A stretch of DNA of 29,212 nt, from assembly GCA_965644295.1 (NCBI GenBank), contig CBFFRP010000093.1:1-29212 (forward strand), read 5' to 3'. The notes under the pieces were generated by a model that worked only from the letters and a program-made list of their open reading frames with translations, did not search any database and had not been told where the DNA came from. A program made the position numbers and the translations under genes. Position 1 is the first letter of the stretch, and each line of letters starts with the position of its first letter. Source of the DNA: Paraphysomonas bandaiensis. Lineage: Eukaryota; Chrysophyceae. Positions 28,255 to 29,212 of this stretch are shown in pieces.

Positions 28255-28445
28255 TAAAAGCACGTCTGTATATTGATAGTCTCATTATTAGCAATAGGCG
28301 TTAAGAATCAGCTAGAAGAAAACTAGTCAAGCTAGATAGACGTCTACCTGTAACTAACTAGAGTACAAACTCTATTATCCTACTATTTAACGCTATAGAG
28401 GCTGCGTGTGCGTCGCCGCAAGCACCAAGGTGCAACTACCTCCGC
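28255..28445 (-). repeat. dispersed repeat, copy C
   Basis: Read on the minus strand this goes gttgcaccttggtgcttgc, cgacgcacacgcag, tagtaggata, ctctagttagttac, gtctatctagcttgactag, gctgattctt, and matches copy A (21072-21250, plus) and, at its beginning, the reverse complement of 21905-21950. The gcacctTggtgc core is a near-palindrome. Confidence 0.85.
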
Positions 28446-29212
28446 TCTATTGCTCAAAGCAAACGCAGTGAGAAAGCAGAATGTTGATATTTGATATACC
28501 TGACATCTGCTGACTTCAGGCATTTTGAGTCCTTATATGGTATACATCCCGGATGCTTGACTTCAGCATGCAGCAGCCCAATATCCCGGTAACCCTTCAG
28601 GTGGGCCCTGTCCGGATGCCCTTGAGGTGGGCCCATTTCGTCAAGGCCCAAAGACGACTACACAAGTCACACTTATTGGTATCCCTTGTACCACACAAGT
28701 ATTTGGCTATGAGTGGGCAGAACAATATCTGATGTCTATGTCTGCGGCTCCCGTTAAATTCCCAGAGAAATATCTCCGGTACTTATCCCCCAGAACACCA
28801 CGAACAGGTGCGAGTCCCAATTTTTTTGAGGGAAGCACGTCTGTGTAATATACATTTATTTGATCTTTGTTGAGAATCGCTATTTTGAGGAATTCGAAGC
28901 TGTATTTCAAGGTTAAGGTGATCGAACTGTTTTCTTGTTAAAGTAGATTCAAACATTCCCTCAACACCACGAAAAGGTGCGAGTCCGACTTTGTCATGAT
29001 GTAAAACATGTCAACAACATGGTAATTTATTTTTCGTTCATATCAACCACTGCTCAACTTCCGTATCTTGAGTCGTCATGATACAATACTTCAGTTTCAC
29101 AGTTATAGCTATATACTATAGTGTCTTTGACTACGCATTACTGTTTTTCACATTATTGTATTTAGCGTATTCTACACTACTATCTTAGAGAATTAATGTA
29201 CCACACTACTAA
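28446..29212. other. right end of window, two short repeat pairs, no supported gene
   Basis: cccttcaggtgggccc (28593-28608) and cccttgaggtgggccc (28619-28634) are a 26-bp-period pair. aacaccacgaacaggtgcgagtcc (28794-28817) and aacaccacgaaaaggtgcgagtcc (28963-28986) are a 24-bp pair differing at one base. On the minus strand the second pair would encode GLAP-x-RGV-x-G in each copy. The small ORFs across this area have no family signal. Confidence 0.55.

Overview
This window looks like nuclear DNA from a transposon-rich eukaryote, probably a protist or alga; I cannot place it more precisely. It has short GT-AG introns of 51-70 nt that restore reading frames, no operon layout, AT-rich intergenic DNA, several classes of eukaryotic mobile element, and two clearly eukaryotic membrane-protein genes. 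The intact long genes contain no internal stops, so I assume the standard code.

The layout has two parts. From 1 to about 17.3 kb it is a graveyard of mobile elements. In order: (1) a piggyBac-like transposase remnant (199-1632, minus) whose two halves join across a 51-nt intron; (2) a divergent gene pair, an acidic zinc-finger/coiled-coil protein (3831-2060, minus) and a DUF7869-type transposase-like gene with a Tudor-like tail (5506-8391, plus, three introns), separated by a 249-bp tandem array; (3) a Ty3/gypsy-like gag-pol truncated inside reverse transcriptase (10788-8611, minus), whose gag and pol share a frame and are separated by one UGA in the context UGA-CUAG; (4) a possible SET-domain ORF (11769-11056, minus); (5) a Gln-rich coiled-coil gag-like fragment (12914-12306, minus); (6) a decayed Ty1/copia element (about 17304-13610, minus) with gag, protease, pre-integrase and integrase but no reverse transcriptase, broken by frameshifts and a fold-back inverted duplication that carries a plus-strand basic coiled-coil ORF.

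From 18 kb on the region looks like host sequence: an unrecognised 434-residue acidic protein (19396-18092, minus), about 2.5 kb of repeat-bearing non-coding DNA, a perfect small hAT-type MITE with 8-bp target duplications (22466-22559), then a divergent pair: a WD40/ion-channel fusion (25757-22707, minus) and a PAPS or nucleotide-sugar transporter of the SLC35B type (26373-28007, plus). A repeat family with a GCACC-N2-GGTGC palindrome core occurs at 21.1, 21.9 and 28.3 kb, in both orientations.

The strongest leads are the UGA-CUAG gag-pol junction, the two-gene transposon-like unit with its tandem array and two single in-frame stops, the WD40-channel fusion, and the hAT MITE.
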